In this document: positions 32,224 to 43,067 of the stretch, piece by piece
Position numbering within the stretch: the stretch's first letter is position 1
How the letters are laid out: each line of letters opens with the position of its first letter
DNA from: Micractinium sp. NFX-FRZ
Taxonomy: Eukaryota; Chlorophyta; Trebouxiophyceae; Chlorellales; Chlorellaceae
Direction: 5' to 3'
DNA: 64,000 nt
NCBI GenBank assembly: GCA_029339195.1
Contig: JAPTJF010000053.1
Location: forward strand, 156,009 to 220,008
Program-made: the position numbers and the translations under genes
Notes under the pieces: generated by a model
Seen by the model: the letters and a program-made list of their open reading frames with translations, nothing else
Databases searched by the model: none
What the model was told of the DNA's origin: nothing

Positions 32224-32545
32224 GCAGCGGCAGCAGAAGCAGCCACCAGGCAGCCCGACCAGCACGCTGCCGGCTGCCTGTGCTGAACCAGCCGCCCTGG
32301 CACTGCCTTGTGACTTCGACTTCTTCAAAGCACTTGTTTGCCCCTGCTCCCCGCTGGGCGGACGCTGCAGCAACGCACAGCAGCGCACGCAGCGCGCCAA
32401 GGCAGCCGCCCAGCAGCAGGAGCAGGAGCCACCACTCAGTCCGACCAGCACACTGCCTGCAGCGTGCGCTGAGCCAGCCTGGCACGGCCTCAGGCTGCCT
32501 TGCGACCTGGAGTTCTTCCAGGCACTGGTGTGCACCCGGCCATGA
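31238..32545 (+). CDS. Unrecognised protein, tandem paralogue B, with polyglutamine run
   Basis: Second member of the tandem pair; function unknown. Exons 31238-31347, 31662-31768 and 32070-32545 give 230 residues with the same splice phases as paralogue A. The start MNGSPSNAAG is the first ATG in frame; the N-terminal sequence differs from A, but HSAIQSLRVQLGALKERKELLRW and LGDAKRFALRSAT are shared. Exon 3 has GVFIPEYIQQHGRSRPR, a run of about 13 Gln (about seven in A), and the paired motifs LPCDFDFFKALVCPCS and LPCDLEFFQALVCTRP. Conservation is strongest at the helix in exon 1 and at the two LPCD motifs, suggesting these are the working parts. The Gln tract is a CAG microsatellite (about 32181-32220) and has probably grown by slippage. 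Confidence 0.6.
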
Positions 32546-33698
32546 GATGGGCAGCACACCGTGTGGGCAGCACACCGTGACGAACGGAACGTATTGTGAC
32601 CGCCGCACCTGTTTTGGTTGACCTGCTGCCTGCTTCCACAAACTGCCCATTCTGATGCTGGCGCCTGCCTGCATGCTTGCGCGGCTGCCCCTCGGCCCAT
32701 CCACTTTCAAAGTAGTAAGGTGTCCCGTGCCTCACAGCAGTTCCAGACCCACCCACTCCCCCTCACCATGCCTGCCTGCTCGGACTAAGTCTGACCCACA
32801 TACCCGCATTGTTTTTTCGTTGGCCCTGTCTGCTGCCCTCTTAAGTACGCCCCACGTGCCCTCTCTCACGTCTGACTACTCATTTGCTTCTGCATGTTTA
32901 CATTTTTGATTTCCGCAACAAAAAGAACTTGTTGCTAGGCCTGTTTCCTTGCGCCTCTGTCTGCTCCTTCCGTTTCTGCTCTGAGCACTGCCAATCCTAC
33001 CCCCACAGCGTGCCTACCCTTGTCAAACTTGCAACCCCTCTGATGAATTTCACAGGTTGGGCTGTGGCACACAAGAGCAGGTGGCATACGAACCAGCAAC
33101 ACTGCAGAGGGCTTGTTCAGCAGGAGGCGAGGAGGCACTCCCTGTCGCTGCACCTGGCAAGCAGCGCCAGGTTGGCGGAGCTGCGCGCCTGTGGCTCCAC
33201 CTGGCTTCCTCGCCACAGATTGCCAAAACAAATGCAAGCAACCCTCTTCGACAGGAGTTGGCAAGCAGGGGCTCCCGTTTCTCGGGGACCACGGTATGAT
33301 GCTGCACTGTGCCAGCTGGCGCGCTCACTCGCTGCCAACAGCGCCGCCAGGGTGGCAGCTCTGCCTTTCCGGCTCCTCCCAAGGGAAGGGGAAGAGTGTA
33401 CATCAGGTGGTTGTGGACAGAAAAATGGATTGCAGCGGCAAAGGCGAGCAGGGGCAGCGGTGAGCAAGGGCAGATGTCAGCGAGCGGGAGGAGGGCAGAG
33501 AGAGAGCGGAGCAAACAGTTCACAGGGCCACAAGGGCTTGGGGGTAGATATAGAAGCGGCAGGGTCAAGTCAAAACAGAGGTGCCTCGTGAGCTGGGAGG
33601 CCTGGAGCGGCGTGGCATGACGTGGCATGTACGTGGCCCGGCCTGCCCGGGCTGGAATGCCAGCGAGGTCGAGCTGGGGGACTAGCCAGGCCCCATGA
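32546..33698. other. Spacer between paralogue B and the FtsJ-type gene
   Basis: No supported coding exon on either strand. Near the right end (33606-33665) is a direct repeat of about 60 bp matching 27787-27850, so related sequences flank the tandem gene pair. Confidence 0.5.
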
Positions 33699-36670
33699 TC
33701 ACTTGCGCTTCAGGCCCAGCAGGAAGACCTCCTTGCTCTCGCTGCGCGTCGCCTTGGGGCGGTGCCACGCCACTTTGCCGAAATCGCGCCGCAGCTCGGC
33801 AGCAAACTCTTGCGTGCCTGCGGGGAGGAGTCAGAGCAACCGGGTGATCAAGAGAGCTTGGAAGGTTTGGCAGCAAACTCTTGCGTGCCTGCGGGTGTGT
33901 ACAGAAAGTGAGGTGGAATAGGGTGACGGTGGGGGGAAGAGGCTGCAGCCGCCTTGTCCCCCCATCTGCCTCTCCCCTCTGCCCGCGCCCAATGCATGTT
34001 CGAGCTGCTCCGCCCGACTGTCATCACCAGGCTACCGCCCACAACTTCCCAGCCACCCTCGCACCTCCCTCCCCCTTTCTGCCCACCCTTCCACCCTTGC
34101 AGTTCCCCCACCTGAGCCCTGCAGCAGCTTCATCACCAGGCTGCCCCCCGGCTTGAGCACCCCCCGGCCGGGCGCTCCCCAGGGCGCCCCGGGGTCTGCA
34201 TTCTCCGCCTCATCCCCGCCAGTGGCAATGCTCCAGGCGGTGCGCGCCAGCTCCAAGCTCTTGTAGGCATCTGCCACGCTGTTGCCCAGCGTGAAGTGAC
34301 ACCTGGCAGGGCGGGGCGGGCGGTTGGATGGGGCGAAGGAGAGCGGCGGTGAGGCAGGGTGGTGATGGAGCGGTGGGGCCATGCTTCTGCTCGTTAGCGT
34401 GAAGTGCTAGCGCCTACACAGCAGGCGGGGCGCCTGAGGGGCTGGAATGTGAGAGAGAGTGCAGCGGCAGGGCGACAGGCAGCGACACATGCTGGCACGA
34501 GGAGGGGCGGCAGGGTCAGGGGTCAGGCTGCAACAGAAGATGGCGCCTGACACGGGGCGCGGAGCCTGAAGCGGGGCTCTGTGGCACCCAGCACTGCCAC
34601 AAGAGAGTGCACCCCACGCTGTGCCTGGGCGGTCCCAAAAAGGCTGGCAGAATCTCGCCCCACAGGCGCTGCCAGTATCATCCTCTCCATATGGTATGGC
34701 CCCCTCACATGTCTGAGACACACATACACGCTGGCAGTTCGAGCCCCATGGGGCTCACAGGCGCTGCCAGCCCTTCCACCCCCCTCTGTTGTTCACATCT
34801 CCACAGCCCCCTCACATGTCTGAGAGCACCACGTCAAATCCGCCCGGGCAGTTGAGCTGCCAGAACTCCGGCCCAAGCTCCCGAGCGTCCGCCTGCACAC
34901 ACATCGCACACAAGTGTGGCTCAGCTTCCTAGCAGCAGTAGGAGGCCACCCGACCCCTTGATCTACAGCTTGCAGCATCAACAGCGGAAGAGAGGCTGGG
35001 CAGCAGCATGCCCCAGCTGACGTGAACCCGCCTGCATTGATGACAGCAGTTAAGCCAGGTGTCATACTGTACCCTCATAGCAATCCGCCTGTGCTGCCAG
35101 GCAAGTGGCCCCTGGATGGATACCCTCATAGCAGCAAGCGGCTGCCCTGTGCTCCACCACAGAAAATAGCACCTCAGCTGCACGAGACGCTGGATCAGAA
35201 TCGCCTCAAGCGAGCAACCCCCTTGGCTGACTTGCGCCTGCCTACCCGTTAGCAGCTGTCAAGACACACCAAGGCTGGGCACAGGGGCAGGCGCGGAGGC
35301 AGGGCAGGGACGGCTGTGTTCCAACACAGAGAAGGCAAAAACTCATGCTCACACCTTCACGATGGTCACCCGATCGTCACAAAACTTGTCGGGACGCCGC
35401 GTCTCCTGCAACTCACAGGGAGCGTGTGCAGGGTGGCCGTGGGTGGAGGGTGCAGGGCACAAAAGGCAGCATGTGGGGGACGCGGGCAGCAGCGCGGGCA
35501 GCGGCATGGACAGCGTGTGGGCAGCATGAGCAGTGGCATGGGCAGCGTGGGCAGTGTGGGCAGATAGGGCAGCATGCGGGGCATGTGCAGCGTGGGCAGC
35601 ATGGGCAGATATGGCAGCATGCGGGGCATGGGCAGCGGCATGGGCATGTGCAGCGGCATGGCCAGAGTGTGGGGCATGTAGTAGTATGACTTAGTATCAT
35701 TGATGTAATAAGCCTGCCCTCACCTGAATGTCCACGCCAATCACGCGCCCCCCCTTCTTGACAGGCCCCAACGACTCGCACGCCACCTGGCAGGCCACGG
35801 GGAGGCGCAAGTGAGCATGCGGCTCAAGGGATGCGCATGCCTGGCAGGCGGCCTATGCTGCTGGCAGGCAGCATTGCATGCCAGGCCAGAGGGCATGGAG
35901 GAGGAGTTGCCAGAGGGGAGCGTCCAAGGGGCAGCAACCGACTGCCAATGCTCCGCACTTGCGTGCGTGCGTGCCTGCCTGCCTGCTTGTTCGCCCGCCT
36001 GCCCGCCTCGCCTGCCTGCCCAGCTTCCTCAAGAGCGCTCTCGCAGCTCACACTACCACTCCTGCATGCCACAGACGGCGCCCACCAGTAAACGTCTCCA
36101 ACAGCCACGCTCCTGGATCGCAGCCAAAGTGCAACACCGGCCGTACAGCTGTGCATGCTGCGCCTGCAGCACCCACCTGCAGCCATGCGCCCGGGTGGCA
36201 GCCCAGGTCAAGCACTTGCCCTGCCGGCGGGATGACCTTGTGCTTTTGCTGGATTTCCAGCAGCTTGAAGGCGGAGCGAGCCACGTAGCCCTTGGCCTGC
36301 ATGGGGAAGGCGGTTGACCATGGCAGGCAAGTGAAGGGCGAGGGGCACAGGAGGTGGTAAGGTGGGTCATCCACGGCACACACATACGCAAGGCCTGCGC
36401 AAGGCCTGCCCTCAATCAGTGTGCTGTTGCAAGCCACAGGTCGGCCTGGCTGCCCAGGAGAAAGCTGCACCCAGGCAGGCAGCTGTGCACGCACTAAAGC
36501 ACCTTGGCCTGCTTGAAGAAAGTGTCCTCCAGTACCCGCCCAGTTCTGCAACAAGTGACGAAGGAGCGGCCTGGGCTGGGCGGCATTGGCGGCAGGCATT
36601 GGCGGCGGCTGGCAGCAACCGTGCCGGCCGGCCACCCTTCCCGCGCCTGCCGCCGCTCCTTGCACGACAT
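33699..36670 (-). CDS. FtsJ/RlmE-type rRNA 2'-O-methyltransferase, probably organellar
   Basis: A Rossmann-fold methyltransferase that methylates a ribose 2'-OH of rRNA. Exons 5' to 3': 36670-36503, 36296-36177, 35786-35724, 35405-35355, 34892-34816, 34302-34112, 33817-33699; 262 residues. After an Arg/Ser/Ala-rich N-terminus that could target a mitochondrion or plastid (MSCKERRQAREGW, about 40 residues) comes the family start DTFFKQAK|AKGYVARSAFKLLEI. The SAM-binding motif is VLDLGCHPGAWLQV, followed by GRVIGVDIQE, VVLSDM (catalytic Asp) and LKPGGSLVMKLLQGSG (catalytic Lys region). The C-terminal SKEVFLLGLKRK is typical. The first splice join uses the AAG/GTGCTT donor rather than an equally possible GC donor six bases earlier, because this length aligns with relatives. 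It shares a short promoter region with the ZnT9-like gene. Introns carry echoes of exons 2, 5 and 7. Confidence 0.9.
33871..33893 (-). repeat. Copy of the last FtsJ-type exon's acceptor edge
   Basis: The acceptor and first codons of exon 7 (GTQEFAA, exon edge 33817) are repeated about 77 bp upstream in transcript order, complete with a CGCAG acceptor. Confidence 0.9.
34703..34730 (-). repeat. Copy of FtsJ-type exon-5 3' edge
   Basis: The exon-5 end with its GTGAGG donor (about 34806-34830) is repeated about 105 bp further into the intron, keeping the donor sequence. Confidence 0.85.
35440..35690. repeat. Irregular GGGCAG/GGGCAT repeat field in an intron
   Basis: Many loose copies of a unit like GCAGCATGGGCAG occur in the intron between FtsJ-type exons 4 and 3. 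The strand asymmetry is strong (G-rich on plus). Confidence 0.75.
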
Positions 36671-37033
36671 GAAACGCAGCTCCGCCTGCCTCTGGGCAAC
36701 GCCATGCGGCCAAGACGGCACCAGAGGAGCACGCAGTCAAGTCACCTTGTGACACGCGCTCGCATGCCGCTCATATTGCCGACACACAGTAAATGCACAA
36801 TGGACGGTCCGCAGGTGCACCCAGCCCCTCTGAGAAGATGCGGAAGAAAACCCTGGCATTCGACTATTCAGCTCTGATTGTCGGCGATCGCTTTGCCGAG
36901 AGACTCCTCGAGCAAGCTTGTTTCATTTGATCATTCGACAGAAGCAGGCGGGGCTTCCTGAACTTGCAACCCAACCCGCCCTGCGTTCCTCGTCACACTG
37001 CACCAGCCCGCTTAGGCTGGTATGCCAGTGTGA
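36671..37033. promoter_or_regulatory. Bidirectional promoter region, FtsJ-type (-) and ZnT9-like (+)
   Basis: About 360 bp lie between the chosen start codons. No specific element recognised. If the ZnT9-like protein starts at the internal Met at 37136, the shared region is about 100 bp longer. Confidence 0.5.
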
Positions 37034-40000
37034 ATGTTGCTTCGGTGTGCCCTGCAGCGCAACTGTGCGCGGCTGGTGAAGCTTCCGCTCGGAGAAGGCT
37101 GCACGAAAGGCTGGCGGGGCCTCACTAGCGCCGCCATGACGCAGAGATTTAGGAGCAGCATGCCGATGGCAGCAGAAGTGCCGCGAGGCAGGTGGGCCCT
37201 GGCTGTCGCCGCCGCCACCGCTCCTGCCGCCGTTTCGCACCTGCCGCCAGGCAGCAGCAGCAGCAGGCAGCGGATGCGGCGGCAAGGGGTAGCAGTTCAT
37301 GCCTCGGCGCTCACAAGCAGCAGCAGCAACAACAGCAGCAGCGCGAAGCCACCAGGACTGGGCGCCGGCGGCCCCGCCCGCCTGCACTCGCTGCGTAGCA
37401 CGCGCACGCCGCTGCATTCGCGGCAGGGGCCACGGCTGCCGCCCCGCCCGCTCCGCGCAGCGGCACCCTCCTGGCCTGGCCAGGAGGGCGACTCGCAGCA
37501 ATGGCAGCAGCAGCAGCAGCAGCAGCAGCGGGGGATGGGCACGCAGCCGCCGTGGTGGCAGTTCTGGGCTCGGCCCCCCTTTGTCTTCCGCGCCGACGAG
37601 GGCGACGACGCGGCGTTCCAGCGGGAGCTCAAGGCGGTCAACACAGCTGTCGTGGTCAACGGCGCCATCTTCATTGCCAAGATGCTGACGTGGATGGTCA
37701 CCGGCAGCGGGTGTGTGGGTGGGACGATGGCAGAGGGCAAAGAGGGCACATGATGTGGTCATGATTTGGTCATACGATGTGGTGATGAGCTGGCCACGGG
37801 CGAGGCGATTAGGGGTCTCATCCAGTAGCGGGGGGCCCTTAGTCCTGACGTGGCCAATCACGTGCTGCCTAGTTGAGGCATCCCCCTGCCTCAACTTGAG
37901 CCCACTTCTCTCCCTTTCTACCCCTCCCCTCCGCCCTCGCCTCCCGCCCTCAGGGCGCTGCTGGCCGAGGGCCTGCACTCTGCTGCCGACGTGGCCAACC
38001 AGGTCCTGCTGAAGCTGGGGGTGATCCGGTCGCGGCGCAAGCCCACGATGCAGCACCAGTACGGTTTCCACAAAGAGAAGTACGTCTACGCCCTCATCTC
38101 AGGTGCGTGCCAACATGGTATGTGTGGGTGTGGGTGCTGCCTGTGGAGGTGGCTCCTTGTGCACAGGTGTGTGTGTGTGTGCCCTCAGCTCACTGAGCGG
38201 CCCGGTCACACGGACACACCATGCCTGGCTCGGCAGCTTGTTGATCTGGTGTGGGATGCACTTGGTGCACTCACCTCAGGTGCTCGCCCATCCTGTCGTG
38301 TATGTCGCCCAGTGCTGGGACTTTTGAACACACAGCATTGCGTTTGCATGCACCTTAAAGCACTTTGTGTGGTGCGCGCGCGCCCCCAGCTTTGGGGGAG
38401 GCGGCCGGGCACCCGCGCTCACCACGCCACGCGCTGCCCCACCCCCGCGCTGCAGCCGCCTGCGTGTTCTGCGTCGGCTGCGGCGCCTCTGTCGTCCACG
38501 GCGTGACCAGCTGGTTTGACCCCCACCCTCTGGAACAGATGGGGCTGTCGCTGGCAGGTGAGACGGCTACCTGTTGCCCAGCTAGGGGGCGTGGGGGGTG
38601 TGCGTGAGGCTTGGGTGGGGTGCAAGCAAGATATTCCAGTCTTGCTGGCAGCACTGCCTGCAGAGCCCTGCGTGTGCGTGGCTGGCGGGCATCGCCTCCC
38701 CCGCTGGCAGTGTCGGCGCTGCGCCCTCGTTGGTCGCCGAGGGCAAGGCGCCGTGTGCCGCCCGCCGCATGCACATTTTGCCCGACGGATCCGTGCCATG
38801 GGGGGACGGCTGTCCTACGGCTGTCCCTCCGTCTCCCTGCTCGCCCGCCGCATGCTGCCTGTGCCTGGACCCATCCTGGCACCCTCTCCCTCCTTCTCCC
38901 TCTCCCTCCCCTCCCCTCCCCTCCCTGCAGTGCTGCTGGCGTCCTCTGTTGCCGAGGGCTACTCCCTGTGGGTCGCCTACCGCATGATCAAGCACAACGC
39001 CGACGAGCAGGGCACCGATGTGTGGCAGTACATCCAGCGGGGGCGCGACCCAACCACCGCTGGTGCGAGGGCGGTTGTGGGGGACTGCTGCGAGGAGAGC
39101 GGGGGGCGGGGGACCGCAACAGGCGACATGGGCACGTACCATTAACAAGTCGGTGGCTACGCACTGCAGGGTTTGCCGGGCTGGCGGCCTTGCTGCCTTG
39201 CTTGCCACGGGCCTGCGCCAGGCACTCCCTGCCTGCGTTCCCGGCTGTGTGCTCCTTGCTGAGAAACAGTTCCCAACCTGCTTTTTGCTGACGCGGCTCT
39301 CCCACCTGCTGCTGCTGCCCCTCCTGCTGCTGTCCATTCTGACGTGGCCCTCCCACCTGCTGCTGCTGCCCCTCCTGCTGCTGCCCATTCTGACGTGGCC
39401 CTCCCACCTGCTGCTGCTGCCCCTCCTACCGTGCTGCAGCGATCCTGTGGGAGGATGGCGGCGCCGTGGCCGGCCTGGGCATCGCCATGTGCTTCACCGC
39501 ACTCACCTGGAAGACGGGGCAGCCGCACTGGGATGCCATGGGCTCCATTGCCGTGGGCCTGCTCATGGGCGTGATTGCACTGCAGCTGATGCGCACCAAC
39601 AAGAAGTTCCTCATCGGTGAGGTGCTGCCGCCGGCGTGCGTGGCTGCTTGTTGGCCTTGCGGGGGCTTGAGGCGGGCGGGCGGATGCAAGGAGGGGGTGG
39701 GGCGCTGGAGCCGCCTGGCTGGCTTGCACTGCCCTGCCCTGCCCTGACCCGCTGCATGTCCCGCCTGCCCACCCTCCGCCCGCCTGGTCCGCTGTGCGTG
39801 CTGCGCTGGTAGCGTGCCAGGCATGCGCCAGCGCAGCGCAGCGGCCTCTGCGGGCGTCTTACGTGCCAGCGGCCAGCCCGGCTAGCGAGCCGCCTGCTTG
39901 GCCTCCACGGCCGCTGCTCCGTTCCTGCTTGCCACTGCTTTGCTCATTTCTCTTCTCTGACCCTGCCTTGCCCTCTACCCTGCATGGCGGGCGGCGCAGC

Positions 40001-42075
40001 CTGAGCTGCATCCGACTGCCTTTGCTCTGCTCACGTCACTTCCCTCCCGCTTCTTCTCTCGACGCCCGCTCGCCTCTCTTGTCCCCTGAACTTTCACGCC
40101 CTCGCCCCTCCTGCGACCGTCCCGCCAACCCACCGTATGTTCCTCAAACTGCTCACGCTGTGCGCAGCCTGAGAGATAAGCTCTGCATCCCCCTGCCCAC
40201 CCCTCCCCTAACCCCCCTAACCCCCTCCCCCCAACCGCTCCCGCTGCGTGTGCGCTGCAGGTCAGGCGATGGAGCCCGAGACTCAGAAAAAGATTGTGGA
40301 CCACTTGGAGCAGGACAGCATGGTGGGTGACGTGGCGGGTGACGTGGCGGGTGATGTGGCGGGGTGGCGGGGTGCTCAGCATGGCGGGCGGGTGGGTGAT
40401 GCGGTGGGATGGAGGGTAGCTGGGTGCTCGCTTGGGCTTGCGCGTGATGGTCGGGTGGGGGGCGTGCCTGGGTGTGAGTGGGAGACAGCCCTGAGCCAGA
40501 ACAACTTGGCGGGTGGGGCGGGGTGGATGGGTGGGGAGCCATCTAGTCGCGCTTCCCAAGTGGCAGGCGTACGCTTGCACTCACGCTTCCTTGCACTCCG
40601 CCACTGCCGCCCACGCCTGCTGTTGCGCCTCCTGTGCCCCCAGCAGGTCCTGCATGTGGCAGCCCCACGCTTGCACTGCCTCTTCCCTGTACTCTGCCAC
40701 TGACACCCACGTGTCCTGCCCCAGCTATGCCAGCATCCCCAACCACCACCAACCTATCCTCTTGTGCCTCCCGTGCCCCACCCCCCTCAGGTCCTCAAAG
40801 TGGTGGACCCCAAGAGCGAGGAGATGGGGGATGGCGTGTACAGGTGGGCATGATGAGAAAGGGATTGCTGTTTTGCCAGTGGCGGCGGGTGTGGGTGTGG
40901 GTGTGGGTGTGGTGTGGATAGGACGGGGGGCTGGTCATGCCGGGGGTCAAGGATTTGGATGCATTGGTGCAGCAGTGAACACTGCTACTCCAACCGTAGC
41001 ACCCCACCACACCTCTGACCCTGTGCCATCCGCAGCGCAGGCTCAAGGCTGAGCCTCCCGACATGAGCCGCCGCAACCTGGCCCATCCCCCTGCAACACC
41101 CTGTATCACCCCGCAGGTTCAAGGCTGCAATTTACTGCAGCCTTCACCATCAATCGCCACACCTGATCTCAACCCCTACACCCTGTGTCACCTTGCAGGT
41201 TCAAGGCTGAGATCCAGTGGAGCGGGGAGCACGTGGTGCAAAAGTACCTGGCGGCGCGGGGGCGGGAGGCGCTGTACCGCCAGCTGCGCGCGGCCGCCTG
41301 CGGCTCGGTGCCGGTGCAGGCGGGGGAGGCGGAGGCGGGGCGCGCCAGCGAGCTGCTGGTGCGGGAGGATGCCATCGACTTTGCGATGATGGACTTTGGT
41401 GAGCACTACCACGTGTTCTCAAACACGCCGCAACTGTTTGAATCATGTACTGTACTGTGCAGCTGTGGTGTGCACAGCGGGCATGACATGGACCCCATCT
41501 GGCACGCGAAGCGCTCCTGGCCAATCCCCATAGCGTGTCCCTATGCCGTTGTGTGCAAGCGAGGGTGTGATGCGCACGTGTGGGCATTGAGGCTCTCCTG
41601 CTTGAGAGGGGAACTGCCATGCCATGTCAACCACTGGTTTCTTCCTCGCCCTTTGCTTCCTGCAGGCAAGGGCGTGATCCGCACGGTGGGCACCGAGATC
41701 GACCGGCTGGAGGGCGAGCTGCGCAAGCTGGTGCCCGGGCTGCGGTACGTGGACCTGGAAACCGACAAGGGCGCCAGCGCGCGCAGCGGCGAGGGCAGCA
41801 TGCTGGGCAGCATGGATGGCGGCGGCGAGGCGGCGGCGGCCGCCGCCATCGAGGCGATGCGCCAGGCGGGGGTGAGCGGTGAGCCCTCCTCTGTGCTGGC
41901 GGCGCAGCTGAGGCAAACGGCGCGAGCGCCTGCCATGGATTTGAGCGCCATGCGAGAGCTGTATGAGGGGGCGGCAAGGGATGGCCAGGCTGGCGACCTT
42001 GGCGGCGATGAGTTTCCCGGCGGTGACAAGCTTGGCGGCGGCGAGCTTGGCGTCGGCAGCAAGCCTGCGGCATAG
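37034..42075 (+). CDS. Cation diffusion facilitator, ZnT9 (SLC30A9)-like zinc transporter
   Basis: Membrane carrier of the cation diffusion family; ZnT9 relatives move zinc across the mitochondrial membrane. Exons: 37034-37710, 37954-38102, 38456-38557, 38931-39062, 39440-39616, 40261-40322, 40791-40843, 41199-41398, 41666-42075; 653 residues. The first about 150 residues are Ser/Arg/Ala/Gln-rich, consistent with an organelle targeting peptide; a later in-frame ATG at 37136 (MTQRFRSSMPM) may be the real start. The transporter begins near VNTAVVVNGAIFIAKMLTWM and has the metal-site segment EGLHSAADVANQ, then YGFHKEKYVYALIS, a helix ending in VHGVTSWFDPHPLE, SSVAEGYSLWVA, RDPTTAAILWEDGGAVAG, HWDAMGSIAVGLLMG and the soluble tail RFKAEIQWSG with IRTVGTEIDRLEGELRKL. 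The C-terminus carries a low-complexity Gly/Asp-rich extension. All blocks match ZnT9 order. Confidence 0.9.
39289..39428 (+). repeat. 51-bp tandem repeat next to a splice acceptor
   Basis: Nearly three copies, starting at 39289, 39340 and 39391, of a pyrimidine-rich unit that begins TGACGTGGCCCTCCCACCTG. The last copy ends just before the acceptor at 39438-39439, so it supplies the polypyrimidine tract. Confidence 0.92.
41029..41140 (+). repeat. Two copies of ZnT9-like exon-8 acceptor edge in the upstream intron
   Basis: The true edge (acceptor before 41199, codons for FKAEIQWS) is preceded by copies at about 41033-41060 and 41110-41140. The nearer copy keeps its CGCAG acceptor and would read FKAAIYCS. 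Confidence 0.9.
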
Positions 42076-43067
42076 GGGGGTAAGCGCGTTGCGGGGCACA
42101 GCATGCGATGCGCCGTGCCCCCGCCCTACCCGCCCCACCCACGCACACGCACACTCCCTGATGCATGCAATTCATACATACTCTCTCTCTCCCTGGGCCA
42201 CCCCAGCCCAGCAACTGCAGTCAGCTACTCCACCCTCCCGTCAGCCAGGGCTCAGCCCCAGAGCCCCCCCCTAGCTCTGTGTTTGCCTAGTTAGCATCGC
42301 CACTACCATAACCTTCTTGTAGCCTCCCCCTCCGCTGTGTACTCTGCCTGTTGTCCCTCCTCCCGCACCACACCACGCATGCCGGCAAAGCTGCCGCCAT
42401 TCTTTGCACCGCTCTGTGTGCACCTCCCTGTTCACACCACAGCATCTTGCCGAATCAATGGAACGAATTTTGCTTCCACAGTGCAACTTACACTCACGGG
42501 ACAGCGTCCATGTCGGCCAGCAGGGGGGCATAAGGCAGCAAAACATAGCAAAATAGGGAGGAACGGGTACGCTGTTTGTGTTCAGGTGCGCAGGATGAGC
42601 AGGGCAGGCCTTGTTGACGACCCACCGAGCTGCTGACAGGCAGTGTCTGGCTGTGCTCATATTCAAGAGAGCATGGGCGGAGGTTGGTGGCGGGGGTGCC
42701 AGGGGCGGGTGGCACATTAGAGCTCTTAGGGTTGCCCGCACACTCTGCGAGGTGCTACCGGGCAGCTGGCCACCAGAGGGCCAGCAGACAACACAGCTGT
42801 AGAATGAGCGGGCAGCGGGGAACGTGGCGGAGGAAGAGAGGAGCAGGCGAAAAACAAAGAAAAACTCGAGTCAAGTTTGGGTCGGGGAGAGGGAGCACGG
42901 AGGAGCGCAGCGTGTCGCGGGTGCAGCCAAGGGTGCAGGGCGTGGTGGTACACCCGCACAGTGCCGACATGACGGCTAGGCAGCTGCCACGCTGCACCTC
43001 CGGGGCGGAGACGCAGCAAGCCTGACATCCAGGCGCCACGCTGCTGGCAAGCCCGCTGGCCAGCCTG
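42076..43067. other. Convergent 3' region, ZnT9-like (+) and transporter (-)
   Basis: No supported coding exon. Both neighbouring genes end here. A TTACA at 42488-42492 (TGTAA on the minus strand) could be the signal of the minus-strand transporter but is rather far, about 575 bases past its stop. Confidence 0.5.

Noticed and set aside
36503..36508. GC donor (CAG/GCCAAG) for the first FtsJ-type intron
   Set aside because: It would delete two residues relative to family alignment; the GT donor six bases later gives the expected DTFFKQAK-AKGYVARSAF spacing.
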